Counted from the first letter of the stretch, positions 24,740-36,960 are shown. The stretch: DNA of 64,000 nt from Reticulitermes speratus (GCA_021186555.1 JAJKFL010000026.1:7399709-7463708); one strand, 5' to 3'. Numbers and translations are program-made. The notes: generated by a model from the sequence alone, not told the origin.

Positions 24740-25320
24740 GTCCGGTGTAGGGGGGTCTCTACGAAAACTCTAGTGACCAAAAGAATGGCAAGATTTGTTG
24801 CGCTTATATCTCGTAAACTATAGATGATAATGTAATGATTTAAATTTTGTTGGATAGAAGGTTGATGTCCGTATCTAAAATGGTGGGTAGTAGGGGTGTG
24901 CAGCGGTGAGGGGGGGAGGGGTAGCGCTTGCGCGTGAACACTGTAAATGGCGACGCCGCGCGGCGTTTGGGCAGTGTAACTTTGGATTGCGAAGAGATAG
25001 GACGTTGAAATTGGTGTCGATGTGTAGAGAATAACACGATATACAAATTATTTAGCAATAATAACCGATAAAATAAAATTTGTAAAGTTATAAGCCGATA
25101 AGTGTGCTGAGTTGAAGAAAATTTTCATAATGTCGAAAGAATTGCAAAGGAAATATGAACAGAAATGTAAGAAACGTATATCATTGGAAAGAAAAATTCA
25201 AAAGGAATCAGAAAAGCCCAAATTGACTAATGCCGAACGATACAGATTGTATAGAGAGCGTAAGAAAGCCGAGCGCGTCAACGCCGGCGCGAGTACTTAA
25301 GAGTGCGCCGCTACTATGAC
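24740..25320 (+). mobile_element. Possible transposon fragment with small basic reading frame
   Basis: The frame at 25112-25300 (in-frame ATGs at 25112 and 25130) encodes about 56-62 residues that are strongly basic and charged: two Lys/Arg/Glu-rich segments, then NAERYRLYRERKKAER, then a stop. Short NAER.R.YR.RKKAE-type peptides are, in my recollection, common at the start of insect transposon proteins, but I cannot name the family. It is preceded by a GC-rich patch (24890-24970) like a 5' leader. No transposase domain follows. It could be an exon of an unknown gene or chance. Confidence 0.35.
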
Positions 25321-25985
25321 ATATGTATCTTACTTCTCCTATCATCGGCCTTTGATAAATACAATTATACTTCACTTATAACCACCAAGACTTTATTCAT
25401 TTACATCTTACCCTTCCTCTAATAACACAAACACGGATTCACGCCTTAAACGATTGCGGTTGTGTCCCGTACACAAGCCACGAATTTTTTTACACAAAAC
25501 CTATTGGCACTAGCAATATCACTTACAGTGCATCTAACAGTTAACATGAAGCTCATTCGAACGCAGTACACTGAACTGCGACAAATGTAATAATAACTGC
25601 GTACTTAAAGACGTTGTGCTTACCTGTAAACACTTTGATTTCTTGACAACACACACAAAAGTGGCTGTACAATGGTCAGAACTGACTTTACCAGTATGGC
25701 GACAGGTCACAACAGCTTTTCTGTGGTAGCAGAACTTAATTCATCTGTTCCTTGCAAAACTGCAGCACCATTATCGCCTAGAGAGCGGTATCCAAAATTA
25801 CCAGACCTGTCCGACAATCCCTGCCCTCATTCTACCATCTCGGTACACATTCATTGCATTAACTTTAATATCTTTTTGTCATTTACGCCCCTGAGTATGA
25901 TCTTGAACTGATTGTAAACATGTTGGATGTTTAACGAAAAGGTAAAGAAATAAGTGTTAGCTTTAGATGGTAAAATTATTCATTG

Positions 25986-26328
25986 TCATTCATTCATTCT
26001 GTAGTCTGTGTTACGACAGGTCCACATACTCTTCCAAAGAGTTCTCATCAGGGTGCGATCTAGTGCTTCCTCTTTCAATTTACAGTATCTTCTCTTTTCC
26101 TTAAGGTCATCCAATAGCTGCTTACGTCTTCTTCCTCGTCTTCCCGTCATTTCTATCCTTCCCTCTAACTTTCCTTCAATCACATGTTTCAGAAGGCAGT
26201 TTCTACGCAAGCTGTGACCAATCCAGTTAGCCTTTCTTCTTTTTATTGTATGTACGATATTCCTCTCCTCCTTCGCTCTGTGTAATACTTCTTCATTTCT
26301 CACACGATCGGTCCAACTGATCTTACTG
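25986..26328 (-). mobile_element. LINE 3' end, family L2x (my label), with perfect 20-bp TSD
   Basis: The minus strand encodes 105 residues (25986-26303) with RRKANWIGHSLRRNCLLKHV followed by GRRGRRRKQLLDDLKEKRRY and LKEEALDRTL, the post-reverse-transcriptase C-terminal segment of a non-LTR retrotransposon. It ends in a (GAAT)n tail. Identical 20-bp direct repeats beginning GATGGTAAAATT lie at 25966-25985 and 26329-26348, so the insertion is recent and 5'-truncated. Confidence 0.88.
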
Positions 26329-26376
26329 GATGGTAAAATTATTCATTGCATAAAATGTTATTTGATTAATGCTTGA

Positions 26377-26611
26377 CTCTCGCCTAACTTGTGGCTACAG
26401 AAACTCGTCTAGCTGACCACCCCTGGATTACTGTACTCTCGCCTAACTTGTGGCTACAGAAACTCGTCTAGCTGGCCACCCCTGGATTACTGTACTCTCG
26501 CCTAACTTGTGGCTACAGAAACTCGTCTAGCTGGCCACCCTGGATTACTGTACTCTCGCCTAACTTGTGGCTACAGAAACTCGTCTAGCTGGCCACCTCT
26601 GCATTACTGTA
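26377..26611 (+). repeat. 59-bp minisatellite, 4 copies
   Basis: The unit begins CTCTCGCCTAACTTGTGGCT and ends CTGGATTACTGTA. Four copies with few substitutions and one single-base deletion. Confidence 0.9.
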
Positions 26612-27479
26612 CTCTCTTCCGGTCCCTTCTTCCTATATAAACCAGCCCAAAGCTGTCGTCGCTAGCTTTTCACGGGATTATCACTACCGATGTTCATGTG
26701 AACATAATGGCTATACCACTAAGGGGTTCGTTGGGAGTGGAAGGGACTTGCGTTGGCCGTCTGTCCGTGATACTTCTTTCTGTAGCCTCGTATAGACACG
26801 TAAAACACATACATGTTTACTATTCGCTATATATACTGACCTTAACATTAAGTCTGTGTTTCGCTTCGTTTTTTACTTTACTTTTGTGCCCCCCTGAGTT
26901 TCTGTAGAGCCTACATGCAGAATGGCATTAAGCTAGGACAAAACATTTCTTTGAAAAGCTGATACTCCTGTGACAGCTGTTAACCCGCACACTTTGACAG
27001 CCCTAAAGCAAGCCTTTTAATAAGATCCAGACCCAGTGTTGTAGCTACGAACAACGTGTAATGGACACTATGCAGCTACCTAGCTAATTCATGATGTTAG
27101 CAATAAAACTGTAACTGTTACATGCTGTGTAGAGGACGTAGCAATGTAAGAAATTGGGTTAAGTAGGTTGTAACCATTTTAGAGATGACAATAGTGGCAA
27201 AGGATCTTTATTTTCCATTGCAACTTACATTTCATGATAATAAGACTTCAGTTATTCATAAACAGCCAATAAATGGATATCTCGTTTAAATTACATTGGC
27301 ACACATTGAAGATATACAGAAGAAATTGTACCGGTTTGTAGGTGTGCTATTTTTTTGCTTTAATTGGCTCGGCTGTCGGTGTCTCAGGGTGAATTGTGTC
27401 AGTGGTAGAATAAGTGGTGAATGATGAATCGAAAGGATTTGGAAGGAAACAGTTGTGACCTAACTGAGGCCTGTACCTG

Positions 27480-27610
27480 CAGTCAACTGCTAGCTGTGTC
27501 CCAGGAAAACCACGAAGAAGCTTATTAAATATAGCTCGTGTCGCGGCAGAATTTCGAATCAGGTACCTTTGGAATACAAATCGAATCCAATTATAGCTTG
27601 GAGGGAGTTA
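27480..27610 (-). mobile_element. Possible worn tRNA-like SINE
   Basis: B-box-like words TTCGAATCAGG and AATCGAATCC occur, with an AGCTCGTGTCGCGGC stretch upstream. Related words occur at 7490-7560. Too diverged to assign. Confidence 0.25.
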
Positions 27611-27790
27611 AGGTTGATTTAAATTTTGTTATGAATTTTATGGTGTAATTGATTTGAGCAGTCGTGTGTTCTACCATTACGGTTGAGTCAGATAAAAAAA
27701 ACCTGACAGTAATTCAATTAATTAGAAAGGTATACTGTTCTAACATTAGCGATTGCTGTTGTGAGTTCCAAGAATTCCATTTTGCTGACG

Positions 27791-28486
27791 GTGTGCTGCA
27801 TACTGCTACAGAATGTGACGGGTGTGCTGCATACTGCTACAGAATGTGACGGTGTGCTGCATACTGCTACAGAATGTGACGGTGTGCTGCATACTGCTAC
27901 AGAATGTGACGGTGTGCTGCATACTGCTACATAATGTGACGGTGTGCTGCATACTGCTACAGAATGTGACGGTGTGCTGTATACTGCTACAGAATGTGAC
28001 GCGAGCTGCATACTGCTACAGAATGTGACGGTGTGCTGCATTCTGCTACAGAATGTGACGGTGTGCTGCATGTTGCTAAAGAATGTGACGGTGTGCTGCA
28101 TTCTGCTACAGAATGTGACGGTGTGCTGCATTCTGCTACAGAATGTGACGGTGTGTTGCATACTGCTACGGAATGTGACGGTGTGCTTCATACTGCTACA
28201 GAATGTGACGGTGTGCTGCATGCTGCTACAGAATGTGACGGTGTGCTGCATACTGCTACAGAATGTGACGGTGTGCTGCATGCTGCTACAGAATGTGACG
28301 GGTTTGTTGTGCTGCATACTGCTACAGAATGTGACGGTGTGCTGCATACTGCTACAGAATGTGACGGTGTGCTGCATACTGCTACAGAATGTGACGGTGT
28401 GCTGCATAATGCTACAGAATGTGACGGTGTGCTGCATGCTGCTACAGAATGTGACGGTGTGCTGCATGCTGCTACAGAATGTGACG
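27791..28486 (+). repeat. 30-bp minisatellite, about 23 copies
   Basis: The unit is GTGTGCTGCATACTGCTACA plus GAATGTGACG. Because 30 is a multiple of three and the unit lacks stops in several frames, long repetitive frames appear on both strands (for example repeats of ILLQNVTVCC and, on minus, MQHTVTFCSS). These are by-products of the array, not genes. Confidence 0.95.
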
Positions 28487-28772
28487 CGAGCCGCATTATG
28501 TCTTCAGCAGCACTTTGGACATACTCATTCGAGAATAGACACAGATTCGCTCTTCATAATTTCTGTTTGAATTGCGCGATTGATCGTGTAAATATTAATT
28601 CAAATGAATGAAGATCAAATCAGCAAAGAGAGCATGTTTTTCATATAAAGTCCCTATCTACGTTTGTACAAGTTCTGTGACCATCATAACCTTTGCAATA
28701 TAAATTTGTTTAAACATTTGTTCTCTCTCACTGATTAATATCCATACAGGTATGACTGCTATGCTATAAAGC

Positions 28773-29013
28773 TATCCCGTTAGGGCTCCAGGAGATTGAG
28801 ACTCCCAGAATTTCTAGACAGTCCACACATGAAGTTGGTAAGCTTGTCAACCCCACACACCGGCCGTCTTTACTCTCCAGAAGGTACCCCTGGCACTCAT
28901 TTCTGTTAGAGGCTGAGAGGATTAAGTCATGACAAATTTCAGTGACTACATCGGGAATCGAACCCGCAACCTTCCGGCTTGTAGCGTCGTGCCTCAACCA
29001 ACTGCGCCAAGGG
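28773..29013 (-). mobile_element. tRNA-derived SINE, family S1
   Basis: On minus, CCCTTGGCGCAGTTGGTTGA with A box TGGCGCAGTTGG and B box GGTTCGATTCCC. The body and the GGTACCTTCTGGAGAGTAAA segment match the other S1 copies. Confidence 0.8.
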
Positions 29014-29589
29014 TAATTTGTATTGGCTAAATGATAGGTATACGACGACGCTTCTTCAACTGCAGTTTTTGTTTGTACGGGATTATTAATTATTAATTAT
29101 GAATATATATAAATTATGAATATTACGTAAAGAGTTTTCAAAGAGGCTGTTGTGATTATGTTAAGGTTCCTACCGTGGAGTTTGACTGCGGTTGCTGAGT
29201 ATTGAGCAGTTAATTCATTTGTAGGTTATTTAACGATTTCCTTTTAGTGAATATATTTTAGAGTCGTAAAATTAGGAAAATGTCATGATAACGGAGTAGA
29301 TCTTGTTTTTTAGCGTTGTGGGTGTAGTCGGTAGTGTCGGTAGTGTAGTCGATAGTGTCCAGGTGTGGAATGCGGATAAAAGTGTGTGTATCAGAACTGT
29401 AAGGTAGGACACTGATAGGGGTAGTTGGGAGGATAGAAAGTGCGACATATCACGGGTGGGCGTGCAAAGTGTGGAGACACATAAATATATGAATCTGTGA
29501 TAAGTAAGCACGCATAAAACGCGGCAGATAATAATTCGATAAGGAGTGCCGTAAGAAGTAACAGAACTCAATGGAGAAAAGTTGCTTCT

Positions 29590-29660
29590 GGGAAGCCGAT
29601 AGTTGCTGACTCAGTTTCCCGATCTATTATGGAATCCGAACCTTCATTACAACGTTTACA
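29590..29660 (-). mobile_element. Worn LINE 3' fragment, family L1x
   Basis: On minus, GTAATGAAGGTTCGGATTCC then ATAATAGATCGGGAAAC, resembling GTAATGAACCTTCGGGTTCC of the L1x 3' UTR. It directly precedes the 37-bp minisatellite. Confidence 0.4.
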
Positions 29661-29663
29661 GAG

Positions 29664-30192
29664 CTCGGCACTGATCCCTATTTTGAGCCAATTAAATGGA
29701 GTCCGCCACTGGTCCCAATTCTGAGCCAATTGAATTAAAGTCCGCCACTGGTCCCTATTCTGAGCCAATTAAATAAAGTCCGCCACTGGTCCCTATTCTG
29801 AGCCAATTAAATAAAGTCCGCCACTGGTCCCTATTCGGAGGCAGTTAATAAAGTCCGCCACTGGTCCCTATTCTGAGCCAATTAAATAAAGTCCGCCACT
29901 ATTCCCTATTCGGAGGCAGTTAATAAAGTCCGCCACTGGTCCCTATTCTGAAGCAGTTAATAAAGTCCGCCACTGGTCCCTATTCTGAAGCAGTTAATAA
30001 AGTCCGCCACTGGTCCCCATTCTCCGCCAATTAAATAAAGTATGCTACTGGACCCTATTCGGAGGCAGTTAATAAAGTCCGCCACTGGTCCCTATTCTGA
30101 GGCAGTTAATGAAGTCCGCCACTGGTCCGTATTCTGAGGCAGTTAATAAAGCCCGCCACTGATCCCTATTCTGCGCCAACTGAATGCAGTCC
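29664..30192 (+). repeat. 37-38-bp minisatellite, about 14 copies
   Basis: The unit starts AGTCCGCCACTGGTCCCTAT and continues TCTGAGCCAATTAAATAA or TCTGAAGCAGTTAATAA. Two alternating end variants (CCAATTAAATAA and GCAGTTAATAA) make lengths of 38 and 37. Confidence 0.92.
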
Positions 30193-31004
30193 ATAACCTC
30201 CCATACTATAGGCGACATTTAAGTTACATTTTATTATCTTCCTATCTACGCTAGTTCATCCAAGTGGTCCCAGATCTTCCGGTTTTCTTATTACAGCCTT
30301 TCTTCGTTTATTTTTCTCCCATTCTCGTCACATTACCCGCCCGTTGAATGCTTCATTCGTCGATCCTAATATTTTAAAAAAGGTAATTTTGTTAACATTT
30401 CAAAATTTACTTATCACACTGCACTTCGTGTGAAATGCACGTTTCTGTTTAAATTTTCACGGATAAATAAGTTCTTGCTGTTTGTAGATCTGATGCATTT
30501 TGTTTACACATTCTTCAGTAGCACAGGAAAATGTGACCTGCGTTCGCATGGCTTGGAATAGGCTAGTAGCTGATTTTTTTTTTTTTGGTCATCGGTTTTT
30601 AAAAAATAGCAGCTGAATTTTGTGTAATAAACTTTGCCTCCCGTTTCGTTATGTTTGTTCTATCGGCAGGTGAATATGAGTTGAAAATTTATCCCTGTGC
30701 TGTTGGTAGTATTGTGTTAATAAAGTGGTATCAATTACGGTTTTCAGCGGCGGACTCGTGCGTACATTGGTCCTCCAGAGACACGGCCAATTAAGTAAAT
30801 ACGTTTTGCCCAACACACAAACACACACTAGTCCTTCCCAGTCACACAACACCCACAACTAACACAAATGTGTTTCCACGTAACCACTGCTTTAACTGTT
30901 TCCTTGTAACTGGCTCAAGAGTAGCCGCGAGTGCGCTATGCACTTTGTGTTCATGAAAACTGAAGCCACGTGGATATGTCTCTGTGGAAATTCGTAATTA
31001 GTTA

Positions 31005-31115
31005 CTGATGTTTTGGCGGAGGTTGCTGTCTCCATCTTTACGGTAGTACAACAATAGTTGATTGTCCTGAAGATGGAGGCAGTAAACTCTTATGTAACAT
31101 CAGTAGCTGTTTATA
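31005..31115. repeat. Degraded hammerhead-type inverted repeat
   Basis: AGTTACTGATGTT and AACATCAGTAGCT are inverted around two CTGAAGATGGAG-like words. The second core box reads GTAAAC or CAAAAC instead of CGAAAC. Confidence 0.4.
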
Positions 31116-33160
31116 AATCGGCACGGTGTGGTATATCCCAAAAACCTTTAATCGTCGCCGCTCATGGCGTTTGGCTAAAAACATTAATGGACACTATTTG
31201 TTAACAATTTATTTTCGCTAAATTTTTGGGGTACTCAGTTTATACAATACAGTACAATTTTCAGTTTTACGGTTTCAGAGTAAAACTTTCAATCGACTTG
31301 TTGTGAAGAAACTCTTTTTTATTCTCTTGTTCACTCCATTTATTTATTTCAGTGTAAGTTCTCCACATAATGTTTCTTTATTGCTCTCCGTTACCTCAGT
31401 GGCCACATGGATTTGGAACGAAGGCTCAGACTTTTTCTTTGAACAACACACACACACACCCCAAAGCGCACATAAATAAGGCTTACAGAGAGCCTTGTAA
31501 GAAAGAGGACCACAAAATTTACTGAAACTAAGAAAAACTGTAATAACAAAAACAACTTATTTCACTTACGACAAGAAGCACAAGACAGGCAATGTACGTA
31601 TAAACGTAACATCGAGGCGCGTTCGCGTAATCATTGTTACTGTGGACAAGCAGTAAGTATTACATATTCTGAGTGTGTGTCTGTAGCCTTTTTTATCCAC
31701 CATGCAAAGCGCATGCGCCGTATTATATTGTCGTCTGTGGTCTGTCTGGCTGTACCATATTTTTCCACATTATGTCACATACGGCAAGATTTTCGGAAAA
31801 ATGTTATTTAACATAAAAGTTTGTTTTGATTTTCTCTACAACGTTTGTCTAGAACATTTCTCATTTTAGAAGAATTCAGCAAGATATTATCATAAATGTA
31901 CATAGATCTTCATGTAAAGTGCCTGTTATTGTTGTCAGATTTAAAGAATCTCGAATTTTCTCGACAAATTTTCGAAAAATCCTCAAATATCAACTTTCAT
32001 GAAAACCCTTCCAGTGGGAGCCGAGTTGTTGCATGCGAAATAACGGGCAGACAGACAGACAGACATGACGAAGACAATAGCCGCTTTTCGCAATTCTACA
32101 AAAGCGCCTAAAAACGAAGCTCTTTATCTTGCTGGGGACGGAGTAAGCTTGTATTCTGCTGGCCTGTGGTTCGATGCTCACTACGTAATGTGACAAATGT
32201 TGTAAACATGTCGTAAAATGTAAAATATTTCTGTTATGCGATGTAATCTCGTTTATTATGATGTCATCCGAAATAGCGTTATGATTGTGTTAAGTAACTA
32301 GAGGAAAATTGTGTCATCATGCCGGTGCGAAGTCTCTTGTAGATAAACGTATGACATGTCATTTGTCAGACACTGAGAGTGCCTTATAGTGCAATTATGT
32401 ACTTTTAACACAATGTTTAGTGGCGCATTTTAATATTATCCTCACTTGTACCTACAGGTATTCAAAATTTCTTTCCTTCCGGGTTTAACGACTACAGTTG
32501 TTTGAAGTGTTTCCATATTTCATGTGTTTGCTATGTAGTATCTCGCATATTCTGTCGTTCCAAACAATTCATATGAGGACAAGAGAAAATATAATTAACA
32601 TTTGTTTAACGTGTGAATTTCTTAGTAATGAGGCCAACTCCCCTATACCCTGAGATGAAGGATACACTTGTTAGTCGTTATTTACTGCTGGTTTTCATAT
32701 CTGAGAATTGTTTTTTTTCTCCTTATATAAGGTTTTGTTTTACATTTTGAACAAGATGGATACTTATAAGTTTTGTGTGGTGTGTAGTGTACCTGATGTA
32801 TATAAATCGAACATTTCAGTGTTGCAATTGGAACAACTGGTATTCTGCAGTGTAAATACTTGTAATTCCTGCGTATTGGATCAAGGCCAACACACATAGA
32901 TACACAAACAATACACACAAAGAATTTCTTGTAAATAAACAGGAATTCCACATCTTCAACAGACGTCCGTTTGTACAAACTGCATTGGTATTCAACGGCA
33001 ACAGATTGTTTATCTACGCACTGCTGTGGCAAGACGGTCAGGCAGGCAGCACTGTCGCTTGTATGTAAGGTCCTAGGTTTACGAATCATCACGGTCGGCT
33101 AACCAGTCTACGGTTTTAGTCGGTCTCTTCATTTCCTCCAGGCAAATTCGGTGATAACAT

Positions 33161-35646
33161 TAAATGCAGATATAATGCCTCAGATGCAGGGATAGAGACT
33201 GAGTGTGGAGATACAGCCTCAAGTGCGGAGATGGGGCCTTAATGCATAGATAGTCTCACGTGCTAGAATAGGGCCTCAAGTGCGGAGTTGGGGCCTTAAA
33301 TGCGTATTTAGTCTCACGAGCTAGAATAGAGCCTCAAGTTCGAAGATGGGGCCTTAAGTGCGTAGATAGTCTCACGTGCCAGAATAGAGCCTCAAATGCG
33401 ACGATGGAGCCTCAATTGCGGAGATAGAGCCTCAAGTGCGGAGATGGGGCCTTAAATGCGTAGATAGTCTCACGTGCTAGAATAGAGCCTCAAGTTCGAA
33501 GATGGGGCGTTAAGTGCATAGATAGTCTCACGTGCTAGCATAGAGCCTCAAGTTCGAAGATGGGGCCTTAAATGCGTAGATAGTCTCACGTGCTAAAATA
33601 GAGCCTCAAGTTCGAAGATGGGGCGTTAAGTGCATAGATAGTCTCACGTGCTAGAATAGAGCCTCAAGTTCGAAGATGGGGCCTTAAGTGCGTAGATAGT
33701 CTCACGTGCTAAAATAGAGCCTCAAGTTCGAAGATGGGGCGTTAAGTGCATAGATAGTCTCACGTGCTAAAATAGAGCCTCAAGTTCGAAGATGGGGCGT
33801 TAAGTGCATAGATAGTCTCACGTGCTAGAATAGAGCCTCAAGTTCGAAGATGGGGCCTTAAGTGCATAGATAGTCTCACGTGCTAGAATAGAGCCTCAAG
33901 TTCGAAGATGGGGCCTTAAATGCATAGATAGTCTCACGTGCTAGAATAGGGCCTCAAGTGCGGAGTTGGGGCCTTAAATGCGTATTTAGTCTCACGAGCT
34001 AGAATAGAGCCTCAAGTTCGAAGATGGGGCCTTAAGTGCATAGATAGTCTCACGTGCTAGAATAGAGCCTCAAGTTCGAAGATGGGGCCTTAAATGCGTA
34101 GATAGTCTCACGTGCTAAAATAGAGCCTCAAGTTCGAAGATGGGGCCTTATATGCATAGATAGTCTCACGTGCTAGAATAGGGCCTCAAGTGCGGAGTTG
34201 GGGCCTTAAATGCGTATTTAGTCTCACGAGCTAGAATAGAGCCTCAAGTTCGAAGATGGGGCCTTAAATGCATAGATAGTCTCACGTGCTAGAATAGAGC
34301 CTCAAGTTCGAAGATGGGGCCTTAAGTGCATAGATAGTCTCACGTGCTAGAATAGAGCCTCAAGTTCGAAGATGGGGCCTTAAATGCATAGATAGTCTCA
34401 CGTGCTAGAATAGGGCCTCAAGTGCGGAGTTGGGGCCTTAAATGCGTATTTAGTCTCACGAGCTAGAATAGAGCCTCAAGTTCGAAGATGGGGCCTTAAG
34501 TGCGTAGATAGTCTCACGTGCCAGAATAGAGCCTCAAATGCGACGATGGAGCCTCAATTGCGGAGATAGAGCCTCAAGTACGGAGATGGGGCCTTAAATG
34601 CGTAGATAGTCTCACGTGCTAGAATAGAGCCTCAAGTTCGAAGATGGGGCGTTAAGTGCGTAGATAGTCTCACGTGCTAGAATAGAGCCTCAAGTTCGAA
34701 GATGGGCCTTAAATGCGTAGATAGTCTCACGTGCTAGAATAGAGCCTCAAGTTCGAAGATGGGGCCTTAAGTGCGTAGATAGTCTCACGTGCTAAAATAG
34801 AGCCTCAAGTTCGAAGATGGGGCCTTAAATGCGTAGATAGTCTCACGTGCTAAAATAGAGCCTCAAGTTCGAAGATGGGGCGTTAAGTGCGTAGATAGTC
34901 TCACGTGCTAGAATAGAGCCTCAAGTTCGAAGATGGGGCCTTAAATGCGTAGATAGTCTCACGTGCTAGAATAGAGCCTCAAGTTCGAAGATGGGGCCTC
35001 AAGTGCGTAGATAGTCTCACGTGCTAAAATAGAGCCTCAAGTTCGAAGATGGGGCGTTAAGTGCATAGATAGTCTCACGTGCTAGAATAGAGCCTCAAGT
35101 TCGAAGATGGGGCCTTAAATGCGTAGATAGTCTCACGTGCTAAAATAGAGCCTCAAGTTCGAAGATGGGGCGTTAAGTGCATAGATAGTCTCACGTGCTA
35201 GCATAGAGCCTCAAGTTCGAAGATGGGGCCTTAAATGCGTAGTAAGTCTCACGTGCTAGAATAGAGCCTCAAGTTCGAAGATGGGGCCTTAAGTGCGTAG
35301 ATAGTTTCACGTGCTAGAATAGAACCTCAAGTTCGAAGATGGGGCGTTAAGTGCATAGATAGTCTCACGTGCTAGCATAGAGCCTCAAGTTCGAAGATGG
35401 GGCCTTAAATGCGTATTTAGTCTCACGTGCTAGAATAGAGCCTCAAGTTCGAAGATGGGGCCTTAAGTGCGTAGATAGTCTCACGTGCTAGAATAGAACC
35501 TCAAGTTCGAAGATGGGGCCTTAAGTGCGCAGATAGTCTCACGTGCCAGAATAGAGCCTCAAATGCGAGGATGGAGCCTCAATTGCGGAGATAGAGCCTT
35601 AAGTGCGGGGATAGAGCCTCAAGTGCGGGGATAGAGCCTCAAATCA
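33161..35646 (+). repeat. 58-bp minisatellite, about 43 units, with CACGTG E-box and higher-order structure
   Basis: The unit is GATAGTCTCACGTGCTAGAA, then TAGAGCCTCAAGTTCGAAGA, then TGGGGCCTTAAATGCGTA. Most units contain CACGTG; a minority have CACGAG. Subtypes recur in blocks. The 'CCAGAATAGAGCC...GCGACGATGGAGCC' block occurs near 33378, 34518 and 35544, about 1.0-1.1 kb apart. A GGGCCTCAAGTGCGGAGTTG subtype occurs near 33265, 33948, 34178 and 34408. Confidence 0.95.
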
Positions 35647-35789
35647 GGCCGCTACAGTTCTATAGTGTGTGCTAAAGTGCATTACAAGTCGATGTTTACG
35701 TAACGCTCAGTAGGCCTAAAGCCCAGCGAATGTCAGCGGTAAGCAAGGCAGGCGTGTTCTTCATCCACGTTCGTATAACGTGCGTGCCG

Positions 35790-35968
35790 GTACAGTACAC
35801 CTGGGACGAGAGGTTCTGTTGTCGGAGGCGTCCAGACCAGCAGCTCTGGAGGACCCGCGTCCTTTTAGTGGGCACCGTGAATGGGGCGTGAGGCTGACCA
35901 TTCATCCCATTCTAATGCCGAGGTTAGTAATGAGCGGAGCTACACCTCCACTTTCTCGTGTGTCTTCA
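35790..35968 (+). mobile_element. SINE S6 body copy
   Basis: Contains CTCTGGAGGACCCGCGTCC, GTGGGCACCG and TGCCGAGGTTAGTAATGAGC followed by GGAGCTACACCTCCAC, the S6 3' body in + orientation. It lies between the 58-bp and 48-bp arrays. Confidence 0.5.
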
Positions 35969-35997
35969 TGATTTGTAGAGGAACAACGTTTGTTTAC

Positions 35998-36818
35998 GTC
36001 GTGTAAATTGTAATTGATGCATTACTTACGTATCAGCTGTGTTGAGTCGTGTAAATTGTAATTGTTACATTACTTACGTATCAGCTGTGTTGAGTCGTGT
36101 AAATTGTAATTGTTACATTACTTACGTATCAGCTGTGTTGAGTCGTGTAAATTGTAATTGTTACAATACTTACGTATCAGCTGTGTTGAGTCGTGTAAAT
36201 TGTAATTGTTACATTACTTACGTATCAGCTGTGTTGAGTCGTGTAAATTGTAATTGTTACATTACTTACGTATCAGCTGTGTTGAGTCGTGTAAATTGTA
36301 ATTGTTACATTAATTACGTATCAGCTGTGTTGAGTCGTGTAAATTGTAATTGTTACATTACTTACGTATCAGCTGTGTTGAGTCGTGTAAATTGTAATTG
36401 TTACATTACTTACGTATCAGCTGTGTTGAGTCGTGTAAATTGTAATTGTTACAATACTTACGTATCAGCTGTGTTGAGTCGTGTAAATTGTAATTGTTAC
36501 ATTACTTACGTATCAGCTGTGTTGAGTCGTGTAAATTGTAATTGTTACATTACTTACGTATCAGCTGTGTTGAGTCGTGTAAATTGTAATTGTTACATTA
36601 CTTACGTATCAGCTGTGTTGAGTCGTGTAAATTGTAATTGTTACATTACTTACGTATCAGCTGTGTTGAGTCGTGTAAATTGTAATTGTTACAATACTTA
36701 CGTATCAGCTGTGTTGAGTCGTGTAAATTGTAATTGTTACATTACTTACGTATCAGCTGTGTTGAGTCGTGTAAATTGTAATTGTTACATTACTTACGTA
36801 TCAGCTGTGTTGAGTCGT
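35998..36818 (+). repeat. 48-bp minisatellite, about 17 copies
   Basis: The unit is GTGTTGAGTCGTGTAAATTG, then TAATTGTTACATTACTTACG, then TATCAGCT. Copies are more than 97% alike by eye. The length is a multiple of three, so a 263-codon frame (16-residue repeat VLSRVNCNCYITYVSA) runs through. Variant units with ACAATAC recur at intervals of 6 and 5 units, a sign of block duplication. No upstream exon or start context supports translation. Confidence 0.95.
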
Positions 36819-36960
36819 TCTTTTATTTAATAACTCCTACTGGGTATTCAGAGGGTCAAGTTTTCGGTAACTGTCGGGAAGGAAACGGTTTAGGGTGCCA
36901 AAATTGGAGCTATTTTGTGTTAACGACGCATTAAATTGCTGAGATCATATAACATCGATG

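Noticed and set aside
27718..28611. Cysteine-rich repeat proteins on both strands
   Set aside because: They are created by a 30-bp minisatellite. Simultaneous open frames on both strands show the effect is from the array, not selection.
36039..36830. 263-codon repetitive protein
   Set aside because: The frame is a by-product of a 48-bp minisatellite whose length is a multiple of three. It ends as soon as the array ends.
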